This document shows positions 26,676 through 36,097 of a DNA stretch of 64,000 nt, one piece after another. Each line of letters opens with the position of its first letter. Positions within the stretch are counted from its first letter, which is position 1. The stretch comes from Tissierellales bacterium (lineage in GTDB: Bacteria; Bacillota; Clostridia; Tissierellales; Tissierellaceae), in NCBI GenBank assembly GCA_014360205.1, contig JACIXZ010000002.1, positions 124,001 through 188,000 on the forward strand. Reading direction: 5' to 3'. The notes under the pieces are model-generated. The model was not told where the DNA came from, ran no database searches, and saw only the letters and a list, made by a program, of their open reading frames with translations. A program made the position numbers and the translations under genes.

Positions 26676-26710
26676 TCATAAAAGAGCATAAAAGGTCATA
26701 TTAAATCATA
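26676..26710 (+). promoter_or_regulatory. Four CATA repeats at 10-bp spacing upstream of the fructose operon
   Basis: CATA occurs at 26677-26680, 26687-26690, 26697-26700 and 26707-26710, each exactly one helical turn apart and preceded by T or G; the first two are CATAAAAG. The block lies between a possible -10 (TATGAT 26657-26662) and the ptsI ribosome site. A good candidate operator for the DeoR-type regulator encoded in the same operon, though binding is inferred. Confidence 0.55.
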
Positions 26711-26723
26711 GATTTGGAGGTAT

Positions 26724-28442
26724 ATGATGAAAGGTAAAAGAGTGTACGGTGGAATTGCCATAGGTAGGGCCTTTCTAGTGATGGATGTAAAAATTGAGAA
26801 TGTGATAAAAAAGGAAAATATTGATATTAATAAGTTAGAGACAGAGATTGATAGATTTGAGTTAGCCCATAAGAAAACTATTCAAGATATTGAAAAACTT
26901 AAAGAACATGCATTAAATACTATAGGTACTAGTGAAGCAGAAATATTTGAAGCTCATTTGGATATGGTAAAAGATCCTTTCTTTATTGAATCCATAATAA
27001 AAAAAATTAAAAACAATTTGATTAACGCAGAGTATGCTGTATTAGAAGCAAGAAATGAAATACTTAAAACTTTTAATAATATGCAAGATGAATATTTGAA
27101 AGCAAGGGCTAATGATATTTTAGACGTTACAGATACACTCCTTAAAAACTTAATGGGAATAGAAAATCAAAATATCGCAAATATTTCAACTGAAGCAATA
27201 GTTGTCGCAAAAGACTTGAAGCCTTCTCAGACAATTCAGTTAAATAACTATGTAAAGGGTATAATTCTTGAGGAGGGAAGTGTAACAAGCCATGCAGCAA
27301 TTGTAGCAAAAGCAAAGGGAATACCTACTCTTGTAGGAGTTGAAGGTGCCCTTGATAAAATAAAAAATAACAGTTTAATTGTAATGGATTGTGAAAAAGA
27401 AAAGATAATAATTGATCCTTCAAAAGAAGAACTTGAGTATTATACTAAAATAGAAGCTAAACAAACAGAAGAAAAAGTAAGGTTGAGCAAATATAAAAAT
27501 AAGAAGTGTTTAACAAAAGATGGTTTTGAGATAAAAATATTCGGCAATGTTGGCTCTATTGAAGAAGCCAAATTAGTAAAAGAAAATGGTGGGTTTGGTA
27601 TAGGTTTGCTTAGAACTGAACTTATCTATATGAATAGTAAACATTTCCCAACAGAAGAAGAACAATATAATTATTATAGCGAAATAGTTAAGATCATTCC
27701 TGATGAAGTAATTATAAGAACCTTAGACATCGGTGGGGATAAAATGTTACCCTATTATAAATTCCCTGAAGAAATGAATCCATTTCTAGGATTGAGAGCG
27801 ATTAGATTTTGCCTAAAGAATAAGGATATTTTCAAAACACAACTACGTGCTATTCTTAGAGCAAGTGCATTTGGAAAAGTTAAAATTATGTTACCTATGG
27901 TAAGTAATTTGGAAGAAATAATAGAAAGTAAAAAAATTATTGAAGAAGCAAAGAAAGAGTTAAAAAATGAACATATAAAATTTGATGAAGATATTGAAGT
28001 AGGTATAATGATAGAAATTCCTGCTGCTGCAATTTCAGCAGATATATTAGCAAAAGAAGTTGACTTTTTTAGTATCGGCACAAATGATTTAATTCAATAT
28101 AGTTGTGCTGTTGACAGAATGAACAAGAATGTATCTTACCTATATGACCCATACCATCCAAGTGTTTTAAGACTAATAAAGATGACAATTGATGCTGCAA
28201 AAAATAACAATATCGAAGTTGGAGTTTGTGGGGAAACTGCTGGGGATCCTGATTTTTCAATAATCCTTGCAGGAATGGGGGCAGATGAGCTATCGATGAG
28301 TGCTTCAATGATCCCTTATATTAAAGATACAATCGCACGATATAACAGAAATGAACTTGAAAAAATAACTTCAAATGTAATGAATCAATCTGATTCAAAA
28401 TCTGCCTACGAGGCATTAATTGGAGGTAAAAATGCTAATTAA
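26724..28442 (+). CDS. ptsI: Phosphoenolpyruvate-protein phosphotransferase (PTS enzyme I)
   Basis: Enzyme I takes phosphate from PEP and passes it to HPr. Phosphorylated His190 is in the motif EEGSVTSHAAIVAKAKGIP (given as the family signature), and the PEP-binding barrel carries LLRTELIYM, TLDIGGDKMLPY, GIMIEIPAAA, FFSIGTNDLIQY and the active-site Cys in VGVCGETAGD. 572 aa, complete. TGGAGG at 26715-26720 serves ATG 26724 (26727 possible). It heads a fructose operon, an unusual place for the general EI gene; HPr is not in the window. It overlaps the IIA gene by 11 nt. Confidence 0.95.
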   Translation: MMKGKRVYGGIAIGRAFLVMDVKIENVIKKENIDINKLETEIDRFELAHKKTIQDIEKLKEHALNTIGTSEAEIFEAHLDMVKDPFFIESIIKKIKNNLINAEYAVLEARNEILKTFNNMQDEYLKARANDILDVTDTLLKNLMGIENQNIANISTEAIVVAKDLKPSQTIQLNNYVKGIILEEGSVTSHAAIVAKAKGIPTLVGVEGALDKIKNNSLIVMDCEKEKIIIDPSKEELEYYTKIEAKQTEEKVRLSKYKNKKCLTKDGFEIKIFGNVGSIEEAKLVKENGGFGIGLLRTELIYMNSKHFPTEEEQYNYYSEIVKIIPDEVIIRTLDIGGDKMLPYYKFPEEMNPFLGLRAIRFCLKNKDIFKTQLRAILRASAFGKVKIMLPMVSNLEEIIESKKIIEEAKKELKNEHIKFDEDIEVGIMIEIPAAAISADILAKEVDFFSIGTNDLIQYSCAVDRMNKNVSYLYDPYHPSVLRLIKMTIDAAKNNNIEVGVCGETAGDPDFSIILAGMGADELSMSASMIPYIKDTIARYNRNELEKITSNVMNQSDSKSAYEALIGGKNAN

Positions 28443-28881
28443 TGAAAATTTAATTTTGTTAAACTCAAATGCAAAAAATAAAAACGATTTAATCAGAGAT
28501 TTGTCTATATTAGCAAATAATGATGGGAAAATTAATAATATAGATGAATATATTGAAGCAGTTTTAAAAAGAGAAAGGGAATACAGCACAGCAGTAGGTT
28601 TTGGGGTAGCTATTCCTCATGGAAAGAGTGACAGTGTAATTGAACCTTTTCTCGCATTTGCTCGTGTCAATGATATTGACTGGGATTCTCCTGACGGAAA
28701 ACCTGTTGACATAGTATTTCTTATAGGAGTTCCTGAAAAAGATGCAGGTTCATTACATTTAAAAATCCTAGCTAATTTATCTAGAAAATTGATGAAAGAA
28801 GATTTCAGAGAATCATTAAGAAATATTAGTTCTAAGCAAGAACTATTAGAATTTCTTAATAAGAGCGAACTGGGGTTTTAA
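28432..28881 (+). CDS. fruA: PTS fructose-specific IIA component
   Basis: Mannitol/fructose-type IIA domain (PTS_EIIA_2) of about 149 aa, with the phosphorylatable His63 in VGFGVAIPHGKSD and the downstream PVDIVFLIGVP strand. It receives phosphate from HPr and passes it to IIB. GGAGG at 28422-28426 fixes ATG 28432. Normally IIA is fused to IIBC or to an HPr-like domain; here it is a free subunit, with IIBC at the end of the operon. A PtsN-type regulatory role is less likely given the neighbours. Confidence 0.9.
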   Translation: MLINENLILLNSNAKNKNDLIRDLSILANNDGKINNIDEYIEAVLKREREYSTAVGFGVAIPHGKSDSVIEPFLAFARVNDIDWDSPDGKPVDIVFLIGVPEKDAGSLHLKILANLSRKLMKEDFRESLRNISSKQELLEFLNKSELGF

Positions 28882-28885
28882 AAAA

Positions 28886-29665
28886 ATGTTAGCTGATGAA
28901 AGAAAATTATTAATACTTGAAATGTTAAAAAAAAATAAAAGCCTTTCAGTAAGAGAACTTTGCCAAAAATTAAATGCTTCTGAATCAACCATTAGGAGAG
29001 ATTTAAAAGAATTAGAGGATAATGGTAAGTTGAAAAGAACTCATGGAGGAGCCATAATAAAGGAGTTCTTCAATTTAGAATTTGAGGAAAATGTAAAACA
29101 AAAGGAAAACAAATATTTGAATGAAAAAAAAGAAATTGCCTATGTTGCTTTCTCAAAAATTCGCGAAAACAGTTCTATAATTATTGATGCTGGTACAACG
29201 ACATTAGAACTAGCAAAATTAATAGGGCAATCAAATTTAAAATTAACGGTTGTAACTAATTCTACTGATATTTCTAATGCTTTATCCATGAATCAAAATT
29301 GTTTAATTTACTTAATTGGAGGGAAATTAAAAAATAATACACTAGCAACTGTAGGAAATTATAGTGTAGAATTCATTAAAAATTTTAACGTAGAAATTGC
29401 ATTCATAGGGACAAATGGCATTACTATAGACAATGCTCTTACAACACCAGATTTAGAGGAAGCTCAAATCAAAAAAGCTATGATATCTTGTGCAAATGAA
29501 GTTTATGTATTAGCAGATAGCTCTAAATTTGGGATTGTTGCATTGGTAAAGATATCAGATTTTTCTGATATAGATGGAATTATAACTGACAATAAGATTG
29601 AAAAAAATATCTTGAAAGAGTATGCAAATGCTGAAGTTCTTATAATTACAAACAATGGAAGGTGA
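28886..29665 (+). CDS. fruR: DeoR family regulator of the fructose operon
   Basis: N-terminal DeoR helix-turn-helix (about 5-55; SVRELCQKLNASESTIRRDL is the recognition region) followed by the THGGAI link and a DeoRC sugar-phosphate sensor domain with IIDAGTTTLELAK, VVTNSTDI and EVYVLADSSKFG. In related systems fructose 1-phosphate lifts repression. It lies between IIA and fruK, and the CATA repeats at 26676-26710 are its likely operator. Ribosome site is weak (GGGG), 4 nt gap to the IIA gene. Confidence 0.92.
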   Translation: MLADERKLLILEMLKKNKSLSVRELCQKLNASESTIRRDLKELEDNGKLKRTHGGAIIKEFFNLEFEENVKQKENKYLNEKKEIAYVAFSKIRENSSIIIDAGTTTLELAKLIGQSNLKLTVVTNSTDISNALSMNQNCLIYLIGGKLKNNTLATVGNYSVEFIKNFNVEIAFIGTNGITIDNALTTPDLEEAQIKKAMISCANEVYVLADSSKFGIVALVKISDFSDIDGIITDNKIEKNILKEYANAEVLIITNNGR

Positions 29666-29669
29666 TAAT

Positions 29670-30602
29670 TTGATTTCTACAGTTACATTAAATCCCGCAA
29701 TTGATAAAACTTTGATTTTAAACGAATTGAAAATAGGAAAAGTAAATAGGGTATTAAGAAATAGAGAAAATATTGGTGGAAAGGGTATAAATGTATCAAA
29801 AATACTTTCAAAGTTCGATCACACTACTAATGCAATAGCGATTTTAGGACATGATAACTTAGAATTTGTAAAATCATTGATATTGAAAGCAAATTTGAAA
29901 GTTGAATATTATGAAGTTAATGGGTTGACTAGAACCAATACTAAGATAGTTGATTTAGCTAATAACACAACTACTGATATAAATGAAATGGGATTTGAAA
30001 TTCAGGAAGATAATATACCAGAAATCATAAGCTTTATAGTTAAAAATATAATTAAATCAAATTATATTGTACTAAGTGGGAGTGTGCCAAAGTGGATGCC
30101 AAATGATATTTATTCACAAATTATTGAAAGTTCTAACATAAACGCAAAATTTATAATTGATACTGAAGGCGAACAATTAATTAATGTTTTAAAAAATAAG
30201 CCTTTTTTGATAAAACCAAATATTCATGAATTAGAAGAAGCGCTAAATATAAAACTTAAAAGCGATGAAGATATTATTAATACGTGCTTAAATATAATTG
30301 ACATATATGATGTAGAAAACATTCTAGTTTCCATGGGAGGTGATGGTAGTATACTTGTAGCAAAAGACATTATATTGAAGGCAGAGCCTATAAAAGTAGA
30401 ACTACGAAGCACTGTTGGTGCGGGGGATAGTTTAGTTGCAGGATTTATCCATGGACTGATAGAGCATGACATGAATAAGATCGAAGCTTTAAAATTTGGG
30501 ACAGCATGTGGAACATTAGCAGTATCTAAAGAGTCAATTGATGATTTGGATAAATTTGAAGTTAAAAAAATGATAGAAAGTATAATTATTAGAAAATTAT
30601 AA
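29670..30602 (+). CDS. fruK: 1-phosphofructokinase
   Basis: PfkB-family kinase converting fructose 1-phosphate to fructose 1,6-bisphosphate. Starts MISTVTLNPAIDKTL, with NIGGKGINVSK (substrate loop), ANTT-like NTTTDINEMG, SGSVPKWMP, and the catalytic signature TVGAGDSLVAGF. About 310 aa. TTG 29670 fits GGAAGGTGA at 29657-29665; ATG 29655 lies before that site. Overlaps the end of fruR when the earlier start is used. Confidence 0.94.
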   Translation: MISTVTLNPAIDKTLILNELKIGKVNRVLRNRENIGGKGINVSKILSKFDHTTNAIAILGHDNLEFVKSLILKANLKVEYYEVNGLTRTNTKIVDLANNTTTDINEMGFEIQEDNIPEIISFIVKNIIKSNYIVLSGSVPKWMPNDIYSQIIESSNINAKFIIDTEGEQLINVLKNKPFLIKPNIHELEEALNIKLKSDEDIINTCLNIIDIYDVENILVSMGGDGSILVAKDIILKAEPIKVELRSTVGAGDSLVAGFIHGLIEHDMNKIEALKFGTACGTLAVSKESIDDLDKFEVKKMIESIIIRKL

Positions 30603-30618
30603 TAAAAGAGGTGATAAC

Positions 30619-32010
30619 ATGAAAATTTTGGCAGTAACAGCTTGTCCTACGGGTATTGCTCATACTTATATGGCGGCTGAGGCTTTAGAACAAGCAGCAA
30701 AGAAAAAAGGACATGAGATAAAAGTTGAAACTAGAGGTTCAGTAGGTGTTGAAAATGAATTAACTGAAGAAGAAATTAAAGAAGCAGATGCAATAATACT
30801 TGCTTGTGATACTGCAGTTCCAATGGAAAAGTTCGAAGGCAAAAAATTATTAAATGTTTCTGTTTCTGAAGCAATAAAAAATGCAGATGATTTGATTGAT
30901 AGAGCTATGAATGCAAATATCTATAAATCTAGTAATAATAATACAGATAATGATAAAAAGACTGAAACAATTAAAAAAGAGCCAACAGGAGTCTATAAAC
31001 ATTTAATGAATGGCGTTTCTTATATGATTCCTTTCGTAGTAGCTGGTGGAATTGCTATAGCCATTAGTTTCCTGTTCGGTTATGATTCTGCTTCAAATGA
31101 AGGTACCTTAGCTTATTATTTAATGGGAATCGGCGGAGGAGCTGGTGCTTTTGGATTGATGATACCAGTTTTGGCAGGATATATTGCTTATTCTATAGCA
31201 GATAGACCAGGATTAGCTCCAGGAATGATTGGAGGTATGGTTGCTACTCAAATTAATGCAGGTTTTTTAGGTGGTTTAGCTGCAGGTTTTTTAGCTGGGT
31301 ATATTGTATTAGCAATTAAAAAATATATTAAATTACCTAAAAATTTACAAGGAATTATGCCAGTTTTGATTATACCTGTTTTAGGTTCACTTGCTACTGG
31401 ACTATTATTGTTTTATGTTATAGGTACTCCAGTTGCAGCTATAAATAACGGAATGAATAACTTTTTAATGGGAATGTCTGGAACTAACGCAATAATATTA
31501 GGAGCTGTATTAGGTTTAATGATGGCAATTGATATGGGTGGGCCAATAAATAAAGCAGCATATGCTTTCGGTACGGCGACATTAACAGCGGCAGTTGGTA
31601 CTGGTTCTGAGGTTATGGCAGCAGTTATGGCGGCTGGAATGACACCACCATTGGGAATAGCATTAGCAACTGTTTTGTTTAAGCATAAATTTACTAAAGC
31701 TGAAATTGAAGCTGGAAAAGCTTGTTGGGTACTTGGAGCTAGTTTTATAACAGAAGGAGCAATACCTTTTGCAGCAGCAGATCCTATTAGAGTAATACCT
31801 TCATTGATGGTAGGTAGTGCTGTTACAGGGGCTTTGAGTATGGCGTTTAATGCTACTTTAGCTGTACCTCATGGTGGCATTTTTGTATTCTTTGCAGTTG
31901 AGAATCTTATTGGTTATATTATTTCTATTGTTGCAGGTACTTTTGTAACCGCATTTTTAGTAGGCTCATTAAAGAGAAACATTGAAGAATTGGCAGTAGA
32001 GAAAAAATAG
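30619..32010 (+). CDS. fruA: PTS fructose-specific IIBC component
   Basis: 463-residue fusion of a IIB domain (about 1-100; phospho-Cys9 in TACPTGIAHTYMAAEAL) and a membrane IIC domain (about 130-455, nine or so hydrophobic segments with PFVVAGGIAIA, GMIGGMVATQ and the conserved DMGGPINKAAYAFG, EGAIPFAAADP). Transports fructose as fructose 1-phosphate, matching fruK. AAGAGGTGA precedes ATG 30619. Lacks the IIA domain often attached to FruA, which is supplied by the gene at 28432. Confidence 0.95.
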   Translation: MKILAVTACPTGIAHTYMAAEALEQAAKKKGHEIKVETRGSVGVENELTEEEIKEADAIILACDTAVPMEKFEGKKLLNVSVSEAIKNADDLIDRAMNANIYKSSNNNTDNDKKTETIKKEPTGVYKHLMNGVSYMIPFVVAGGIAIAISFLFGYDSASNEGTLAYYLMGIGGGAGAFGLMIPVLAGYIAYSIADRPGLAPGMIGGMVATQINAGFLGGLAAGFLAGYIVLAIKKYIKLPKNLQGIMPVLIIPVLGSLATGLLLFYVIGTPVAAINNGMNNFLMGMSGTNAIILGAVLGLMMAIDMGGPINKAAYAFGTATLTAAVGTGSEVMAAVMAAGMTPPLGIALATVLFKHKFTKAEIEAGKACWVLGASFITEGAIPFAAADPIRVIPSLMVGSAVTGALSMAFNATLAVPHGGIFVFFAVENLIGYIISIVAGTFVTAFLVGSLKRNIEELAVEKK

Positions 32011-32031
32011 ATAACAGAAAATATAATTTAA

Positions 32032-32066
32032 AAACAATCAAGTAGATTTTCTACTTGATTGTTTTT
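32032..32066 (+). terminator. Intrinsic terminator of the fructose operon
   Basis: 15-bp stem, 32032-32046 with 32050-32064, 3-nt loop, followed by T residues. Perfect pairing. Confidence 0.9.
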
Positions 32067-32145
32067 ATTGCATTTTTATATATATTTTAATTGTTTATGA
32101 TATAATATGATAAGAATTATAACAAAACGAGGAGAGATTTTACAG

Positions 32146-33462
32146 ATGATGAAGTTTCACATAAGCACATTTGGTTGTCAAATGAATGAACATGATACAG
32201 AAAAAATAATTTGGGTATTGGAAAAAATAGGTTATTATCAAACTGAGAATAGACATGAAGCAGATTTAATTATATTTAATACTTGTGCTGTAAGGAAAAC
32301 AGCTGAAGATAGAGTATTTGGTCAACTAGGAGAACTTCAAGAATTAAAGAGAAGAAATCCTGATTTAATAATTGCTGTATGTGGTTGTTTAATGCAAAAA
32401 GATGATATAAGGGAATATTTTTTAAGTAAACATAAACATATAGATATTGTTTTTGGTACTAACAATATCCATAAATTACCACAATTAATTGATAGGCATT
32501 TAAGGACCAATGAGAAGATTGTAGATGTAATAGAAGATACAAGAGAGATATCTGAAAACATTGATTCTAATAGGAAATATTCTTATAAAGCATTTGTTGA
32601 TATAATGTATGGATGTAATAATTTTTGTAGTTATTGTATTGTTCCATATACTAGAGGTAGAGAAAGGAGTAGAGAACCTGAATCTATTGTTAGAGAAGTA
32701 GAAAATTTAGCAAAGACAGGATGTAAAGAAGTAACGTTATTAGGACAAAATGTAAATTCATATGGTAAAACATTGGATAATAAAATAAGTTTCTCACAAC
32801 TACTATCTTTATTAAACGATATTGATGGAATTGAAAGAATAAGATTTATGACATCACATCCAAAAGATTTTTCAGATGATTTGATAGATGCCTATAAAAA
32901 TCTTGAAAAATTATGTAATCATTTACATTTACCGGTCCAATCTGGAAGTAATAGGATATTAAAATTAATGAATAGGCAATACACTAAAGAACAATATCTT
33001 GAAAAGATATATAAAATAAGAGAATTAATTCCAGAAATAACAATAACTACAGATATAATAGTTGGTTTTCCAGGGGAGACAGAACAAGATTTTTTGGAAA
33101 CATTAGATCTCGTAGAAAAAGCAAAATTTGATTCAGCTTTTACATTTTTATATTCGATAAGAGAAGGTACTAATGCTGCTAAAATGAGTGATCAAGTACC
33201 AGACGATGTAAAACATGATAGGTTTCAAAGACTATTGGATACATTATATCCAATAGGTCTTGAGTCAAATAGAAAATTGCTTAATAGTATACAAAAAGTT
33301 TTAGTTGAGGAAACTAGTAAAACAGATGACAATATTTTATCAGGAAGGACTGAATCAAATAAATTGGTTCATTTTTTAGGGAACAAAAATTTAATTGGTG
33401 AAATTGTCAACATTAAGATAAATAATGTTAAGACATTTACATTGGAAGGCGAAATAGTTTAA
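32146..33462 (+). CDS. miaB: tRNA-2-methylthio-N6-dimethylallyladenosine synthase
   Basis: Radical-SAM methylthiotransferase acting on i6A37 of tRNAs reading UNN codons. Three N-terminal cysteines in STFGCQMN, NTCAVRK and VCGCLMQ bind one cluster; the SAM cluster is CNNFCSYCIVPYTRG; a TRAM domain ends the protein. About 438 aa. ATG 32146 with GGAGAG upstream is preferred; the in-frame ATG at 32107 lies directly against a TATAAT -10 box (32101-32106). First gene of a miaB-mutS-mutL-miaA-hfq cluster, so both enzymes of ms2i6A synthesis are here. Confidence 0.95.
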   Translation: MMKFHISTFGCQMNEHDTEKIIWVLEKIGYYQTENRHEADLIIFNTCAVRKTAEDRVFGQLGELQELKRRNPDLIIAVCGCLMQKDDIREYFLSKHKHIDIVFGTNNIHKLPQLIDRHLRTNEKIVDVIEDTREISENIDSNRKYSYKAFVDIMYGCNNFCSYCIVPYTRGRERSREPESIVREVENLAKTGCKEVTLLGQNVNSYGKTLDNKISFSQLLSLLNDIDGIERIRFMTSHPKDFSDDLIDAYKNLEKLCNHLHLPVQSGSNRILKLMNRQYTKEQYLEKIYKIRELIPEITITTDIIVGFPGETEQDFLETLDLVEKAKFDSAFTFLYSIREGTNAAKMSDQVPDDVKHDRFQRLLDTLYPIGLESNRKLLNSIQKVLVEETSKTDDNILSGRTESNKLVHFLGNKNLIGEIVNIKINNVKTFTLEGEIV

Positions 33463-33480
33463 AATTTCGGAGGTAAATCA

Positions 33481-36093
33481 ATGACTGAAATGACTCCAAT
33501 GATGAAACAGTATATGTCAATAAAAGAAAAATATAAAGATTCAATCCTTTTTTTTAGACTAGGAGACTTTTATGAGATGTTCTTCGAGGATGCTCTTATA
33601 GCATCTAAAGAATTAGAGCTAACATTAACCCAGAGAGAAAGTGGATTAGAGGAAAAAGCTCCCATGTGTGGGGTCCCTCATCATGTAGCTGAACAATATA
33701 TTTATAGGCTTGTGGAGAAAGGGTATAAGGTAGCTGTTTGCGATCAGGTTGAGGATCCTGCTTTGGCTAAAGGTATAGTAAAAAGAGAAATTGTTAAAGT
33801 TGTAACTCCAGGAACCATAGTAGATTCATTGGCATTGGATGAAAAGAGTAACAACTTTTTAGCCAGCATTTATTTTGATGATTATGGGGTAGGATTGTCC
33901 TATGTAGATAATTCAACAGGGGAAATTTATACAACGCAGTTTATTACTTCAGAAAGTGATAAACTCTCTTTTTTAGTTGATGAATTGGGTAAAATAATGC
34001 CATCTGAATTGATAATAAATTCAAGTTTTACGAATTATAAGAGAGAAATGAACTTTATTAAAAATAAATTAAATCCTTATATAAACATTTATGAAGAAAA
34101 AAGTACTTCATTAGATACCTATAAATTGGTTGTTAATGAATTTTTTAGTCATGAAAATATTTCTAATAATAATTTAGACGAAAAAATATATTGCTATATA
34201 AGCTTAGGAAAATTGCTGGAATACCTTAAGGAAACTCAATTTAACAAGATTGAACACATAGATTATTTTCAGTATTATGAACCTGAGCAATATATGGTCA
34301 TAGACTTGAGTACGAGAACTAATTTAGAAATAAATGAAACTATAAGAGGAAAAAGTAAAAAGGGTGCATTGATTAATATTTTAGATAAAACAGTTACGTC
34401 AATTGGAGGTAGACTATTAAAAAAATGGCTTGAACAACCTCTAATCAACCAGAGAGAAATAGAAGAACGATTAAATATAGTTGAATATTTTACTAAGAAT
34501 CTAATTATACTTGATGAAATCAGAAGTTTGTTGAAAAATGTATACGATTTAGAAAGACTTTCGACTAAAATTGTCAATGGGGTTTGTAATGCAAGAGATT
34601 TATTATCACTAAAAATATCTATCGAAGTATTACCTGAAATTAAGAATTTATTGACTAATTCGTCGTCCAAAATCTTGAACAATATTGGTTTAGAGCTGGA
34701 CGATTTAAGAGATATATTTATTGTTATTCAAAATTCTATATCTGAAGATGCGCCTATATCCGTTAAAGATGGAGGAATTATCAAAGAAAACTTTAGCAAA
34801 GATCTAGATGAGTTAAGAGAGATATCTAGAAATTCTAAAAAATTGCTCGCTGAATTTGAAGCTAAGCAAAAGGATATAACTGGAATTAAAAATTTGAAAG
34901 TTGGATATAATCGTGTTGTTGGATATTATATTGAAGTGACAAAAACGAACGTTAATTTAATTCCTGATTATTACATTAGAAAACAGACCCTTTCAAATTC
35001 TGAAAGATATTTTACTGAAGAGCTAAAAGAAATCGAAGAGAAAATTCTAGGAGCAGATGAAAAAGCTATTCAACTAGAATATGAGCTATTTCAAAAGATA
35101 AGAGAAGATATAAAATCTCAAATTAAAAGAGTTCAAAAATGCAGTAAAAAAATTTCATATTTAGATGTATTGTCTAATTTTGCCTATGTAGCTGTTGAAA
35201 ATAACTATGTAAGGCCAAAATTTAACAACAATGGTATAATAGAAATTTATGAAGGAAGGCATCCTGTAGTTGAAAAACTTATAACAAATCAAGAATTCAT
35301 ACCTAATGATTTATATTTAGACAATAAAGAAAACATGATATATATAATAACCGGCCCTAATATGGCAGGAAAATCAACATTTATGCGACAAGTAGCAATA
35401 ATTACTTTAATGTCTCAAATTGGGTCATTTGTACCAGCTAAGAAAGCTAATATATCAATTGTAGACAGGATATTCACAAGAATCGGAGCATCTGATAATT
35501 TGACTCAAGGTGAGAGTACTTTTATGGTTGAGATGAACGAGGTTTCTAACATTGTTAAAAATGCAACTTCGAAAAGCTTGATCGTACTTGATGAAGTAGG
35601 GAGAGGGACAAGCACTTACGATGGACTAAGCATTGCTTGGGCAGTTGTAGAGTATATAGCATCAAACATCAAAGCAAAAACTTTATTTGCTACACATTAT
35701 CACGAACTTACAGAAATAGAAAAGACTATAGAAGGAGTCAAAAATTATCACATCACAGTAAAAGAAAGTGGAGAAGATATTATTTTTTTAAGGAAAATAG
35801 TTGAAGGTAAAGCAAATAAAAGTTTCGGAATTCAAGTAGCTAAGTTATCTGGTTTACATCAATCGATAATCAACAGAGCTAATGAGATCTTAGAATTAAT
35901 AGGTAGTAGTGAATTTACAAAGAATAATGCAAATCTTGATAAATCTCGCGAGGCACAACTCAGCTTGATAGATTTTAAAAAGGATTATTTTATTGAAAAA
36001 ATATCAAATATTGACATAAATTCTTTAACACCAATAAAGGCCTTAAACATATTAAATGAGCTAATAGTTGAAGCTTCAAAATTAAAGGAGTAA
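33481..36093 (+). CDS. mutS: DNA mismatch repair protein MutS
   Basis: Mismatch sensor, 870 aa, with all domains: the mismatch-binding FYEMF (in GDFYEMF, residue about 31-35), connector, lever/clamp region, and the ABC ATPase with Walker A TGPNMAGKST, GESTFMVEM, Walker B LIVLDEVGRGTST and FATHYHEL. C-terminal helix-turn-helix dimer region present. GGAGG precedes ATG 33481. Confidence 0.98.
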   Translation: MTEMTPMMKQYMSIKEKYKDSILFFRLGDFYEMFFEDALIASKELELTLTQRESGLEEKAPMCGVPHHVAEQYIYRLVEKGYKVAVCDQVEDPALAKGIVKREIVKVVTPGTIVDSLALDEKSNNFLASIYFDDYGVGLSYVDNSTGEIYTTQFITSESDKLSFLVDELGKIMPSELIINSSFTNYKREMNFIKNKLNPYINIYEEKSTSLDTYKLVVNEFFSHENISNNNLDEKIYCYISLGKLLEYLKETQFNKIEHIDYFQYYEPEQYMVIDLSTRTNLEINETIRGKSKKGALINILDKTVTSIGGRLLKKWLEQPLINQREIEERLNIVEYFTKNLIILDEIRSLLKNVYDLERLSTKIVNGVCNARDLLSLKISIEVLPEIKNLLTNSSSKILNNIGLELDDLRDIFIVIQNSISEDAPISVKDGGIIKENFSKDLDELREISRNSKKLLAEFEAKQKDITGIKNLKVGYNRVVGYYIEVTKTNVNLIPDYYIRKQTLSNSERYFTEELKEIEEKILGADEKAIQLEYELFQKIREDIKSQIKRVQKCSKKISYLDVLSNFAYVAVENNYVRPKFNNNGIIEIYEGRHPVVEKLITNQEFIPNDLYLDNKENMIYIITGPNMAGKSTFMRQVAIITLMSQIGSFVPAKKANISIVDRIFTRIGASDNLTQGESTFMVEMNEVSNIVKNATSKSLIVLDEVGRGTSTYDGLSIAWAVVEYIASNIKAKTLFATHYHELTEIEKTIEGVKNYHITVKESGEDIIFLRKIVEGKANKSFGIQVAKLSGLHQSIINRANEILELIGSSEFTKNNANLDKSREAQLSLIDFKKDYFIEKISNIDINSLTPIKALNILNELIVEASKLKE

Positions 36094-36097
36094 TAAT

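Noticed and set aside
32107-32146. Upstream start of miaB at 32107
   Set aside because: The ATG abuts a TATAAT box and has no ribosome site; GGAGAG before 32146 fits the family start.
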